Shown: one piece after another, positions 40,001-55,000 of the stretch
Layout of the letters: each line of letters opens with the position of its first letter
How positions within the stretch are numbered: position 1 is the first letter of the stretch
Source of the DNA: Lineus longissimus
Taxonomy: Eukaryota > Nemertea > Pilidiophora > Heteronemertea > Lineidae
Direction of reading: 5' to 3'
DNA: 64,000 nucleotides
NCBI RefSeq assembly: GCF_910592395.1
Contig: NC_088317.1
Coordinates: 1,116,001 to 1,180,000 of the forward strand
Position numbers and translations under genes: made by a program
The notes under the pieces: generated by a model
Told to the model about the DNA's origin: nothing
The model's input: the letters and a program-made list of their open reading frames with translations, nothing else
The model's database searches: none

Positions 40001-43000
40001 AGACTTGTATCACTTACCATGGTCCTTCTTGACAAATGCTTTCATTGGTGACATGTAAACTGAGAACTTCCCTGTTCCCTTTTTGGGTGCAGCATCTGGT
40101 GCAGCCTTCTTTTCAGCAGCTTTCTTTGGTTCAGCCTTTTCAGCAGCAGCTTTCTCTGGTGCAGCTTTCTCTGGTGCAGCCTTCTTGGCAGCTGGTTTCT
40201 TGGCTGCGGGCTTCTTGGCTGCTGCCCCTTTTATATTCTTCTTCCATTTGAGAAACTCTGCCAAGTCCTTCTTTGACATGGTGATCTTACCACTCTTTTT
40301 GGCCGCGGGTTTTACCTTTGCTGCAACAGGTTTTGCTTTTGGTGTGGCCTTTTTCTTTGGTGCGGTAGCCTTTGCTTTTAGTGCATCTGTCTTCTTGGCA
40401 ACCAATTTGAGAACACCTTGTTTCATTGGCTTCCCTGCCGGTGGTGCTGGTTTCATCAGTGGTGATTTCTTTGTGCCAGGCAGTGCTGCCTTTGTGACCT
40501 TAACCTTGGGACCTTGGCGGGCCAGATGAACTGGTTTGGCATTTTTGATCAATTTGGCATCAACTTCCTCTGCAAGGAAAGATAAGATATGATTTGACGT
40601 ACTATAATGAGCAATTCTTCTTTATATGCCTAGCGTGGTTTCTACTACTAGTGCTATCCCAAGATCGTGAATAAACGAAATCAAATCTTCTTCTTAATGC
40701 AGTGTTTTATCACACAATAAAGCATTGTTGGTTAGAGGTTTCATTCTTTATACTTACTTCTTAAGCACATATTGCTGGCCTTATCCAGTTTGGTACCAGG
40801 CTGACAGCGGGCAGTAACTGAAGTAATGAAATGAAGAGTTAGTTTGTACACGATAAGGACGAAGGTGGACGAAATATGGCTCAAGATTCGATTTGATAAA
40901 GATGGACTTACGTGATGGACATTTGCCGTGTCGTCTCTCCTCCCCATTGGGACATTTGCCTGCAAAGAGACACAGTGGTGTTTAGAAATGATCACTATTG
41001 AATGTGAGCGATGAAGCCGAGAGCATTTAGATTGTTGAGAGAGATGCCGTGAGTTCGAATCGCTTCCAAGATATTTACTTCTTTCCCATTAGAGGACGAA
41101 GGTCGTTATGGAAAGCTATATTATTCGTTGTTTTAAGACAGGCCATTCCCAAGCTGTAACTGTACATGCCCATGTTATAATGAAAGATAGCGTACCATGA
41201 TGATGGATCCTCTCACACTTGTGGATGCCTTTCTTGAAACCGTCTGGGCATTTTTCTGAAAGATAACTCGGGGAATAAGGTAAAGATATGTTGGTGGCAG
41301 TGAACCTTGTGTTCACGTTGGGAAATTGACGAATCAATAAAAGATAGTTTTGGTACTAGTAACTCGATGTTTTGAAAATGTACACATACCATCACGGTCA
41401 ACACATTTTCCTTCAAGCCAATACTGGTTTGCAGTACACCCGTGGCCGTTTCCGAGATCTGAAAAATAAACATGAGAAAAGGTTGACCAGAATACAAGGA
41501 ATCATAAGTTTCATAAGTTTATTTTGAAAATGCTTGATTGAAAATTATATCAATTTAGCTAGCATGATTACGATCAAGAATACACAAAGATGAGTTTAAT
41601 CAATAAGTTCATAAAGTAATTTGACTTACTTTTAAGACAGACGCCTCCACTCGGATGCGTTCCTTTCGGACACTTGGCACCTAGATCAACATTTAACAAG
41701 AAAGTGAGCGAGATCTCCTGGACACCAATCTCACCAAATATGGGCCAACCTTTGCCCCACCTTCACCTATTGCAGATACACGCGGCCTGACAACGCCAAT
41801 ACAACAGTATTTCGAACTTAGCTCGACCACATTTCTAGCAGACGTAAGAAATGGACTATGAAGCAGAGTGTCAGACACCCAAGAACCAACGTGAAAGGAT
41901 GACAATGACAAACGCTTTCTTTGAAAGTGAATGAAACGCCGTACGCCATCATTTGAATAGGGAACCGACATTCATCACTACAACTCTGTTACTTACTAGC
42001 ATTTCTGAGACATTGGCCAGTAGCGACAGACTTGGCATAACCTGGGGGACACACATCTGCGGAGGAGAGTGTTGGCGTTACTACAACTTTGACCATCTTA
42101 AGAAAGGAAGATTCTGGCCATGCATATGGGTATTTCGGTCACCAAGGACGTTATTCAGTTACAAACGATGAGAGGACGTTGCATAATCGCCTGGATAGTA
42201 TACGAATCACAGAGCAAGTCATCATTTACGAACGGTAACCGATGGAGATGACTGGAGACAGGAATTCAACATACAGATTCGTCTGTCGCACATTTTCTAA
42301 GAAACAAAAGAACATTTTCGTGAAAAATGCCAGTTTACCTCCACTTTTAACACATTTTCCCTTGACGTTCTGCTTTCCTGCTGGACAGATAACCGCTTTC
42401 CCCATCCCTGAACGTAAATAATCAAATTAGAGATAAAAGGCAAAATGGAGATAAAACTGAAATAACACAGAAATGGAGACGACAGAAATCAAACGTGTTG
42501 CCCGCACTTGCATGGATCTGCAATAAGTTCGGATGAGGTGGTGTTCGAGATCAAATGATGATCATGTGGTCGGTGTTCAGGTATCAACCTGAAATGAAAG
42601 GTTACCCACTCTGTCCTGAATATAAAAATCTGAAATTATTATTGCTGTACGCGTTCTTGATTGCGAGTAAGCTATGCGGATTGATGCAAGCAGTCTTCAC
42701 TTTGTTAAGCTCCATGCAAAAGCGGGATATCAGCAGGCATTGATGAAAAATCATGATTCATTGAGGCTTCGAATCCTCCAGGTTCGACCATTTTGGCCGG
42801 TTTGCCTCATTCTGCGTCATTTCCTGAACATCTTATCCGGTGTTTTGGCATCATATCCGGCTCCTCTCTTACCCCCGGTTGGCACCTTGGGTTTCTTTAC
42901 CACTTCTTTGGGCTTCCGTCCCTTTATATGTGGAGCTACGTCCGCTGAAGTAGAACATGTAGACAATTTAGTTACTGTCTCTATCTCCGCTTTGAAAGAG

Positions 43001-46000
43001 TAGGCCTACTTTAATATACATGGCGGATAAAGTTAGTAGCTACAGCTAGCTAAAGAAACGTCAGACACGGTTGAAAAATAAGTTTTTCTTACTTTTGATA
43101 CATTTCTTTCCGAACGCTTTCATTCCCTTTGGACACGACTTTTGACAAGTCCCGTTCTTTAACGCGTAGCCTTTCGGACACTTAGGCACACAGACGTCCT
43201 TCTTCCTCTCTGTCCCTTTCGGGCACCTCACCTTAGGGATTATCTTCTTCGTGGGTTTGAGCACCTTCGCCCCTGTGGGTTGAGGCAAAGAGTGTTAGAA
43301 ACCTCAATGTCAATCAATATTTTGTTGTTGGGAGTATTCGATTTTTCATTACACGGTACCGTAGTCATTTATAGCTTGACTTGGTGGGAGGTTCAGCGAT
43401 TGCTATTACAAAACATAGCCATACGATTTAGGTTTAAGGTTTTACTTGTATTTAACCTGTCAGTTACTGCTGATACAGTGGAACCTACGTTTCTTCTAAC
43501 AAGAAGAAACAAATATTCTAAACAGTATCTAAGTCATACCTGAGACACACCCCATCGTCTTCCTGTCCCAGCGATCTCCCTTTTGACATTTAGGGGCCTC
43601 TAAAAATAAATAAATAAAATTTATTTATTTTCAGTACCGGTAATGTAAGTCGTTATAAAGCACTATATAGCGTTATATAGCGTTTTATACTATGAAACAG
43701 TCGCGAAGTTCTTTATATCTATTCCCCAGCCTAATCCAGAAACCATTTAGTATGGACAAAGAACGATGGTCATAGAGTGGACGATTTTCCGTTGTATATA
43801 AGCGAGGCGGTGGGTAGGAGGCAGAATGGGGCCCGTGAAGCACGAAAATGACACTGAGCCTTTTGAAGGAACTCGTTTTCAATATATATCTCTGATTCAT
43901 TTTTTTCCATACACGTCTCCTTCTTATTGCTCGGTAAGAAGATCGACAGTATAATGGTGCGTTTCAGAATTACTAACAAAAGGCTTTGCCGACATGAAAA
44001 TAAAAACCTCTTTACTTATGCATTTGCGTTTCCACAGGTAGTATCCCGGCATGCACCCTGAAAGGAAGTCAAATAAAAAGCCTCAAGCAGCAGAAAGAGT
44101 GAAAAAGAGATCGAACTTGTGTGGCGTTTTACATGTCTGTTATGATAACCTAAATAATCAGTTGCTTGATCCATCTTGTCATGAATTGTTAAGTTAAGGC
44201 AATTCCAAGGAAATTCTATCTTGTGATCGATGGATCGATCAATTTCGAATGAGTTTTTCTGTCTACTCTTCATTCCCGAATACCTCGTGTTATAAAGCTA
44301 TGTCCAAATCGTGAAGCCACCTATCTCCAACGACTTACCAGGCTGCTTCACTGCAAGGAATATTTTGTTGGTAACATGATCGACGACCCATTTAGCATTG
44401 AGTTTCATGGAATGCCACATGTACACTTGCGGGATGACAGTACGCCAAAAGTTCAGTTGCTTCTTCTTTCCAACGGCCAAGTAGAATACATAGACCTGGT
44501 GCATGATGACTTTAGTGATGACGGACTTGACCAAAGCTTCCGAAGGTTTTGGTGTTGAGAAACTGCCGATCATCAGGACGGCACGGTGCACGTTCTTACG
44601 GTAGAAAGTTCTGCCAGCTACGAGCACGTGCAAGGCTTTCATCATGCTGCAATGCAATTATTGCAATCTGTACCAATGTAACCATGATTTGCACAAGCAT
44701 AGCATGAGTAACTAGCAATCTCTCATCGAATTATGTAAGGATGCAAACGAGCTCGTCCATCTGTAATGTACTGGTCAGAACGGTTTACTGCCATCAAATC
44801 TGGCACCCTGGATAGCCATGTGTAGTCACAATACCAACACTTACGACAATGTCCTGCCTGGCCCTCCAATAAACTTGAGCTCCTGTATCTGATTGGAGTA
44901 TTTCTCTACAACTGCCTGATTCATAGCGCCAAACATGTTAAACTGAATGATCTTGGACTTTTTAAATGTCACCACAACGACGCGCAGGTGTTTGGGAGAG
45001 ATGAAGAAGGAGTTGAGGAGAAGGAGGACGAGGTCCTTGGTTTGGAAGAATTCCTTCATTCCGGTCATGTCCGAAGGGTCAAGCATCACAATGAGGTCGA
45101 GTACGATGTGTTTCTTGGCGCTGGGAACTGGAAAGGAAAGGTCGGGTCCTGGAGTCAGGGTTTCTGGTCAGCAAATCCAGATACTTCTTATTTCCACCAA
45201 CTTTTTGTCATGGTAGATGTTGTGGGCATGTAATGACTACTAAATCTCGGGTTGGCAATTTTGTTTGTCAAGGATAGTGTGAACTTTACTTTACTTAAAG
45301 ATTGAACTATATTTCAAGTTGGAGAATGATGTGTTGTGTGTGTTGCAAAGTGTTACACTGATATTCATATCAGTGGTGTCAATATGAAGAACATTTCATA
45401 CTTCGTATCCTCAGCTGAGAAACATCCAAATCGACCAACCTTGCATGCAACTGCTCCTCAGCTCCAGCCTTCCTTGCGGACACAGCTTCATGCATTCGTT
45501 CCCTCGTTTCACGAACCCCTTCTGGCAAGTCAGGACACACTTCTTTCCCTTCGCAACGAAGCCTTTCTTGCACATCTTGACGCACACCTTGCCTTTGAAT
45601 GTGAACCCTGGTTTGCAATTCATGACGCAGGCCATCCCTTTCCTGACGAGGCCCTTGGCACACTCCTTCAGACACTTTCCCTTGATCTTCTTCATGCCCA
45701 TCGGACAGCCCTTTGACGCTGTAGAGGTAAAGGGCGCAAGTATCATACTTGGAAGACAACGGAGTCACCGGTGTCGTATTGCGGAATTGCAGAAGCACTC
45801 TGGCCTCATCCAATTCACCATAAGCTGAGCCATCAGCGTGTTTCTTTCAAAAACGGTAGGTACATCTGTGGATATCCTCGCAAAATCCACAGTTCTCTGT
45901 CCGTTTGCTATTCTGCCATTTACGAAGGAAGTACTAAACATCTGTTGAAGTCGATATCACCCTTCGATATTAGCATGGCAAACAACAAGGTTATCCATTG

Positions 46001-49000
46001 TACTGTATTGTCACACATACCAATGAAACATGCAAATTGAAAAATCAAAGCAAAATGCATATAAAAGCATGGACTGCAAAAGAAGGAGAATTAAAGTCTG
46101 GCTGTGAAGTCTTCCCAATGATTGATGAATCTCAGAAGTATTTTCAAATATAAACAAACACAAATTCAACGAAATCTACCAGTATACCCCCAACTCAGCC
46201 AAACTTCGCACATCCATAATAGCAAAATTAAGTGTCCTACTTTTGTTGCCTTTGATGCAAATCTGTTTTTTCTTGTCCCAAGTTTCATTTTTGTCGCAAA
46301 TCGGGGCACCTGAATGAAAGGAAAAAAGAAGGAATACATGAGAATACATGAGGAAATGAGAACGTATGGTTTACCAATACCCCAGGGCCGCTGATAAATG
46401 GCTAGCCTTCTCCTTCTCCATACACGTCCTATTCTTCTTTGTCATCTAGAAAAGATTCTAATTGTTGACAGATTCACCTTATTACTTTATCATTGAAAGC
46501 TGGAGGTTAGTCGCTGAGAAGCACATGCGAAGTCTACAATAAAAAATGCTATTGTGAACTTAGGGCTTGAGGTTGCTGTTCTAATACTTACGATTGCAGA
46601 TGTTCTTGAACAGATAGTAACCAGGCATACACCCGGGCTGTTTGACCTCATGGACAATATGCGAGACCTTCTTCTGCAGCCAGCCACCAGACGGCACTAT
46701 CTTCCTGATTATGAAAGTCCTCGGCAAGATGGCTTCCCAGAACTTGTTGTCCTTTGCGGTGCCCACAGCGAAATAATAAACGAATGACCTCAGAGCGATT
46801 ACCTCCAAGATAGTTTTCCTGACTAGTATACGCTGTTTCTTCTCTGGCTTCAAGCCTCCAAATAAAAGCACAGCACGATGGACCCATTTTCGTTTGAACC
46901 CCTTGCCTACCATGACCGTCTTCACTTTCTTAAACATATCCGTCATAGGGAACATCTTTCCCTCATATTTGAGCCCGTTTACTTGTTTGATGTATTTCTT
47001 CTTCTGTGCAGCCAGCTTATTTGGCCCGAACAGTTTCAGTTCGCTTATTTTGCCACTTTTGACATAGAGGATGTATAATCTGACAAAGTCTTTTCCCAGT
47101 CTCACTTTCTCGATGAGGAATATTATGAATTTCTTGGTGTTCTCGAAGGCTGCTTTTCCCATGGCCTTGGAGGGGTCAAGGACGAGTAGGAGATCGAGTT
47201 CGATCTCAAGTTCACCCTTCTTGATGCATTTGCCGGCGACCTTCACCTTCCCTGGTCGACATTCAGGCACTGGAATAACGATATGACCGGGTAAAGTACA
47301 CATGGCAGTGATGACAAGAAAGAAATTACCGCTCTTATGTTTCTATAATAAAAATAAACCAAGCCTTATGAAAGACACGTCGATTTGACAAAAAATGGTT
47401 GTCCCAGGAAAGCCTGCAAAGTTTTAGTCAGCATCGCACTTGCAAAATGTACAATGAAGGAATTGACCTTACCTGTCTTGGTGACCTTCATGACAACGTG
47501 GTACATCCAGTGCACGTACTTCAGGCCATCCGATTTCCCAATCACAAGCGAGTGGCCAGGCTTGGCCACACGCTTCATCATCTTCTTATCCGGCTTCTCC
47601 GCGATCGAAACCATGAAGATATCCGATGCAGCCTTGGTTCGGAGTTTCGTGGCGGATGCATAAGCATCTTTTGGCTTCTGGGTCCGGCCGCTTCCGAGCA
47701 CAACAACGATACGAGGTACCTTCTTCGCTGTCCTACCACCCTTGGGCTTCGCGAATGCATTTGAGAATATGTATTTCAAACCTTCACCTAACAGTCCGGG
47801 TTTGTTTTTCGCTTTTCCTCCGGTGTATTTGATCTTTTTGATGTCGGCCAAGTACAGGCTTCCTTTCTTGTGGCTGTTCAGCCATGAGAGTGGAACAACC
47901 TTGGTGTCAAATGAAAAGATTGCCACTCGAATTTCCGTCTTTTTGATTGGTAATCTGACAATGATATTGTGAAGGAACGCCTTGGCTGCGTTCATTAGCT
48001 TGAGGCCCATGGCTGAGGAGGTCTCGACCAGGAACACCAAGTCAACCTTCGGGTGGAAATTCTTGGGGAGAGGAACTGCAAGGAATGATACGTTATCAGT
48101 TCAGTTGAGACTAACTTTACCACAATAAGACATATTTCCTCCTTCTGTGGGTTCTTATTTGTAATTGTAAGCCTATTTGATTCGATCAGAAGTATTTTTT
48201 CATCATTTCCGCAAATGACGTTCCAGAAAGAATCAACAACACAAAAATGATCAATAATCAACATTCATTTTTTTCCATACCTGTGCCCTTTTTGTTGCTC
48301 AGTTTAAATTTGCACTGTTCTGACTGCCTTGCTAATGTACGTCCCAGACAGCGCTGATTCAAAGGCCTCAATGAGTATAGTGCCATACTACTGCTGATTT
48401 GCCAGATGATGTTCTTTTACTGACTATACCTACCCATGATAATGTGCGTGCATTTCCCACCGAATAAGACCTTGCCCTTGCTGCACATTATGATATCAGT
48501 ATCTGAAGAAATGAAAAATATATATCAAATATAAATTTATCGTAATCCTAAGAGGGTAATTTCAAATAAGTCAAATATGTAGGTTGCTCCTTCAGGTACA
48601 TATCTGGCAGCTGTACTCACCATGCTCTGGTTGATGAGGGATGCACACGTTCCACTTCTTCATGAAGCCTGTCTCACACTTCTCACCTGAAGAGAAATCA
48701 TATCAATACTAGTATCACATGTACATGTAGATAGTTTTCTGATCAACACAGCAGTCTTAATCTGAAACACCAGGCTTTTTTTCAAATTGATCTCGACCGA
48801 GTCTTACTTTCCTGAGTAAGTCCCGCAAGTTCTTTAAACGACAACTGGATTTAACTTACCTTTCAGTCTGCATTTGTTCATCACAAACAAGAAGCCAGGT
48901 GGACAGGTCACAGATGTCTTGACACATTTCTTGCCATGGTGGACCTTCCCAGGTGGACAGATGTCTGAAATCGGATTATAAATTCAAATACAGACATAAT

Positions 49001-52000
49001 TTGCATCAAAGAGACCAACTGAAGGAAAGATTTCAAAACATTGAATCACAAAACAACCTGCGCCAGAGTATGTGTTTGGATGTCAACCACTACTCACCCA
49101 GTGCAGCTGGTTTCTTCTTCCCAATACACTTGCCCTTAACGATCTTCTCGCCCGGCTTACACTTTGGCTTCTTCACACATTTACCATTGGTAATAATCTC
49201 TCCCTTCTTGCACTTGACTTTCTTGACGCATTTGCCCTTCACGATGACCTCCCCCTTCTTACACTTCGGCTTGCAAGCTCCTTTCACAATGATTTCACCC
49301 TTTTTGCACTTGACTGCCTTGGTACATTTTCCCTTGACTAGTTTAAAACCTTTCTTGCATTTTTGTCCTTTTACACATTTTCCGTTCTTGTCCCATGCAA
49401 ATCCCTTCTTGCACACCTTTAGACACTTCTTCTTTTTGAACAACCCAAACCCCTTTTTGCATACCGGCAGACATGTGCCCAATTTGTCATGCTTCCAACC
49501 CTTCTTGCATTTCTTGGCTTTAATACATTTGCCCTTTTTATTCAGCACTTCTCCCTTCTTGCATTTTGTTGCTTTTACACATTTGCCCTTCTTTAAGACT
49601 TCTCCTTTCTTGCATTTTGGTGCTTTTACACATTTGCCCTTCTTTAAGACTTGTCCCTTCTTGCATTTTGGTGCTTTTACACATTTGCCCTTCTTCAAGA
49701 CTTCTCCCTTCTTGCATTTTGGTGCTTTTACACATTTGCCCTTCTTCAAGACTTCTCCCTTCTTGCATTTTGGTGCTTTTACACATTTGCCCTTCTTCAA
49801 GACTTGTCCCTTCTTGCATTTTGGTGCTTTTACACATTTGCCCTTCTTCAAGACTTGTCCCTTCTTGCATTTTGGTGCTTTTACACATTTGCCCTTCTTC
49901 AAGACTTGTCCCTTCTTGCACTTTGAACCCTTTACACACTTTCCTTTATCATCCCACTTCAGTCCCTTCTTGCACGCCTTTATACACTTCTTCTTTTTGA
50001 ACAAAGCAAACCCTTTTTTGCACACTGGTACACATTTTCCAGATTTGTCATGTGTCCAGCCCCATTTGCACTTCTCTGCCTTAACACATTTTCCCTTCTT
50101 CAAGACCTCTCCCTTCTTACACTTCTTCGGTTTCTTGGCTGCCTTAACACATTTTCCCTTCTTCAAGACCTCTCCCTTCTTACACTTCTTTGGTTTCTTG
50201 GCTGCTTTAACACATTTTCCCTTCTTCAAGACCTCTCCCTTTTTACATTTCTTTGGTTTCTTGGCTGCCTTAACACATTTTCCCTTCTTCAATACCTCTC
50301 CCTTTTTACACTTCTTTGGTTTCTTGGCTGCCTTAACACATTTTCCCTTCTTCAATACCTCTCCCTTCTTACACTTCTTTGGTTTCTTGGCTGCCTTAAC
50401 ACATTTTCCCTTCTTCAAGACCTCTCCCTTTTTACACTTCTTTGGTTTCTTGGCTGCCTTAACACATTTTCCCTTCTTCAAGACTTCTCCCTTCTTACAC
50501 TTAGGTTTCTTTGCACATTTCCCCTTCTTATTGCGCACCAGGCCCTTTTTACACTTCTTCTTACAACTCTTCTTGACATGTTCATATCCCTTCTGACACT
50601 TAGGAACACACTTCCCTGTCTTATCATGTTCGAACCCTTTCTTGCATTTCTTGTCTTTCTTGCATTCCCCATTCTCCATCATGATTTCTCCATGATCACA
50701 TTTCGCATAACATTTCGACCTGATCATTTTATATCCACCCGGGCATTTAGCTTTGGTCACATGGACAACGACCTTGAAGACCCAGTAGATATGCTTGAGC
50801 AGCCTCGATTCCGTCGCCAACAGGAAATGACCTTTGCCCGCCTTGGTGATAGCAACGATGGTCTTGCTATCAGGACCTGGCCCAACAGCAACGTAAAAAA
50901 TCCGAAATCCAGCACTACCAGTACTTTTTGCCTCCTTGATGGCATTCTTTGGTTTGTTTATTCGGCCAGACGACATGACAAAGATCACGTGGGGCGACTT
51001 CTTCCTACTCCCGTGCTTAAGTGTGAATGCTTTCGTCCTGGCGTACTTGAGAGCTTCAGCGAGATCTCCAAACTCGCCAATGTTGCTGATTTTCTGGACC
51101 TTCTTGTGGTAACCTTCTCGATTCTTGAACGAGTTGAACCAAGTTAGATCTTTGACTTTCTTCCCGAAGAGTGCAATGCCAATCCTTATTGAATCGGGGC
51201 TGACCGGGATCTTACGGAGGACGTTATGGAGATATGCCTTGATCTTATCCAACTGGGTCTTTGAAACCAGTTTGGATGCGTCAACGAGAAAGAGGACATC
51301 CGCCTTGGGGAAAAGGCTGATAACCTGTGACTTCAACTTGATGCACTTTTTGCCATCCCACATCGTTCCAACTTTACACACTTTCTTTATTTCTGTGGAT
51401 AATGAAAGAAAAGATCTTCTTGTAGATGTTCTTGGATGAATTCGATCTGTTTGTCGGCGTTTCGATTACAGAATGCAGGCATATCAAAACACGAAGACAT
51501 TAGAACAATTCGTCTTCAGATCGTTTCGCTGTATCTGCACGTACACAACCATACAGCTAGAGATACTTTTTTTCTTATAAATGTGCCATCAACAACAACA
51601 CCGTGCAGTGCAGCAACCACAGTAGTCATCAGCTAGTTTCAATGCTCCAAAAGTAGCCTGGTTTCGTCATCCTGTTAACCTATTGGGGGAGTGACGAGAC
51701 CAATACCAATGCAGGTTACTAGCTGCAGACACACCTTTTCACAAACCATATAAACTTCTTAACAGTGTAAAACAACGTTATCACACAATTACTGTTGTCT
51801 TCAACCAGTTTCCAGCTCACCTTTGCAGTTGCCCCACTTCTTGTCACTGTCATAGTTAGCAGTCGTGGAGCACCACGTTTTCACGCCATATTGGAGACAT
51901 CTGTAATGGTACGACCCCTTGTAACGGAAGGGGAATATGCAGTTGCCATCTTTGGCATTCCCGCCATGTGTTTTGATTGGCCCTGAAATCAAGTAAGGCG

Positions 52001-55000
52001 GTAGTTTGGTGAATGCATATGATAAGTATCAATGTTGAGGAATTACAAGAATCGCCAGAATCACAGAGTGAAACAAACTTGTATGAAATATTTCGCCACC
52101 TACCTATGCAGAATCCCCACTTCTTATCCTTCTCAAAGTTTTCAGTGGTGGCGCACCACGGTTTCTTCTGACCACTCATAATACATGTTGTGATCAGTTT
52201 GCTCTTGAACCTAAACGGCAAGTGACACTTCTCCCCCTTTCCTGTTCCACCAAACGTGGGGATTTTATCTGTGAAATAAAAACATGGATTTTAAGGTCTT
52301 GTAGTATCTTTCATTGCACAGATTAAAATTCACTTGAACTAACCATCATATTCCTTAACAACAATTTCGAAGATAATGTTCAATAATGGAACTAAAGCCT
52401 CCAGATTAAGCACAAGACACACAGTAGATGTAGTTGGCTTGAATACCCTTGGACCAGTGTTGATACTTCAAAGTGTGTTGAAATATAACAGTGTCAGAAT
52501 CGTGAACATTGTGACTCACATTTGTATATTGGTACGCATTGGTTTTCAACTTTTTTCGCGTTCGGGCCACAGGGGGCTGAAAAGAAGGAGCCACGCATTA
52601 ACAGTTGTTGTCAACAACCGAAAAAAAAAAAACAACCGAGGAAGCTCTGACGAGATCATTCCAGGAATCAAAAGCTTTACAACAATCATTTTGATACCAA
52701 TTAATAGTCCACTTCAAAGATGCAGCGAAGATACCTTAAATAGTCTTAACATATTTAAGTTTGGTTAGAAGGAGTTAAGATCACTCAAAAAGGAAATATG
52801 CATGTAAAGATATATCAGAAGTTATTTGTTTAGCTGAAAAAAACTAATTAGTATCAATTAAAACAAATACGTTGTACATGTATTACCTGCTCTCAACACG
52901 CACTTTGCCGACTCTCCTGAAAGCAGCTTAACACGGTTTACCAAGCTTCTGATCGACTTAAGATTGAAAATTTGCAGAAATAGACGGTGTTTTTTTTTTA
53001 TTAAAAAAAAAATAAAAAAAATAGACGGTGTTGATCGTAATTTTGATTTTGGTCTGTTATAACGGGAAAATTTGTTCGAATATTTTTGTCATATCGACGA
53101 AATGCCAAGATGGCAACAAGAGACAAGATAGAAACCGTGTTTTGAGGATTGCAGGAGATATTCTAGATTCAATCGTGCACCAAAAACAGTTGAACTCTTT
53201 TTGATAACACAAAATACAATCAAAAGCTATATGTGTAGTAGAGGGCTAAACGAAGAGAATTAGTTTAAAAGTAACGGAGGAAAACAAAGAGGGTCGTTTG
53301 GGGACCTCTCTTTAACAATGGTAGATGTGTTAAATTCAAGTTCATCATTCTCTCAAAGTGTATAGATGGTGAACAAGAGTTATACAATACAAAGGTTTGT
53401 AAAAAGACATTTCGGTCGTCCTTTCTTTAAGGTACTTATCCTTGTTTCTTCACGTCACACTGCCGGTGTCGAAACGCATCCATTTTTTCTCAATGCACAC
53501 CAACTAGCAGCTGGCTTTGCTAATACTCACGTGATACCTTGACGCATGCACTGTTGACGCGTTTCGTCCCCTTTGGGCATCGAACTGGAAGGAAGGGTAA
53601 AAGGGTTATATTGAATAAAGTTCTTAAGGTCATTCGGCAAAGCAACTAAAAGCAATTTAACTATATTGAGTCACCAATTGCAGAGTGAAAACAAATTCTT
53701 TTTCTCTGTATGGCTTGACATAACTATTTGGCCTCGTTTACTGCCATGCTTTATTATGGGTGTTGCTAATGTGAGAACTACACAAGATCTTTACTCACAT
53801 TTGCACAGGATACAGGTCTTCTCTGAAAAGAAAGGAAAAGTTGCAAATATTTTGAAAATGAGCCACATTTTTTACTCAATTTCACAATTTTACAGAATGT
53901 AGGCCAGCCAGAACATTGTGTTTTGTAGTTGAAGATGGAGAAGTTATTTGAATGATTTAAAATTGATACCTACCGCTACAGAACTGCCACTTCTTATCCT
54001 TATCGTAATCAAAGGTGTTAGCACACCATGTCTTGTCAGCCTTGCGGCCTTTCAGGCAGCTGTAGCGGAGCTTCCCTTTGAACTTGAATGGGAAAGAACA
54101 CCAAGTGTTCTTGATTGTCTTCCTAGGACCTGAAAAGAACAATGAATTGTCTGTAAGTTTAGCCTCTTCTTTGCTTCCACTTCCCCTTATCAAACCTCTG
54201 CTACAGGGACCTGTGGTCGCGGTTTGTTGGTTACAAGATGTGCCTGTTAAAATTTGGTGTGTACAATAATTTCAAATGAACGTGATAGATAACTTACCAA
54301 TACAGTATCCCCATTTCTTCTCCTTGTCATAGTTCTTGGTGAGAGAACACCACGGCGCCTTGCCATGCTGTGCAGTGCATGAGTAATAAATCTGCTTCTG
54401 GTAGATGAACGGGAACTCACACTGACCCTGTACCTTACCGTCTTTGGTTCGAGTTGGTACCGGCTCTGAAAAATATTGATGGATCAATGAGGTCTACTTA
54501 AATCTGGTACCGGCTCTGAAAAATATTGATGTACCGGTGAGTAATACTGTGTATAACACCAGCAGAAGTGGACAACCTTGTGAATTCAGTTGTGGGTATC
54601 TGATGAACAAGTGGAAGGGAACATGTACGGAAAACATTTAAAACTTTAAAAAAGGAACGTTCTCATCTGAGTATCTAAGCACATGGTTTATCACCAACAT
54701 TTTGATGAAAGAATTGTCCAATGATGAAAAATTTGTTTGTTCATCTCATTCTATCCACGAATGATTGGAGTAAGAGCACATTGTAAACTTACTATCATAA
54801 ACTGGGACACATATGCCCTCAAATTCTCGCTGTCCTGCTTTGCACTTGCCCTCTGAAATAGAAAAGCACCCGTCAGAAATTTTCAACGACTCGAAGAAAT
54901 GGTAAGTTGCCAGGCAAACTAGTTCTTGGCCAATCATTTGCTACAATCAGCAGGTCTCAGCGATGTACTAAGAAATATTAAGCCTATTTCAGAGCATCGA

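Noticed and set aside
48953-51147. Long + strand open frames opposite the second giant exon
   Set aside because: Same cause: a repeat-driven shadow of the - strand exon with VWA, which is clearly the real coding strand.
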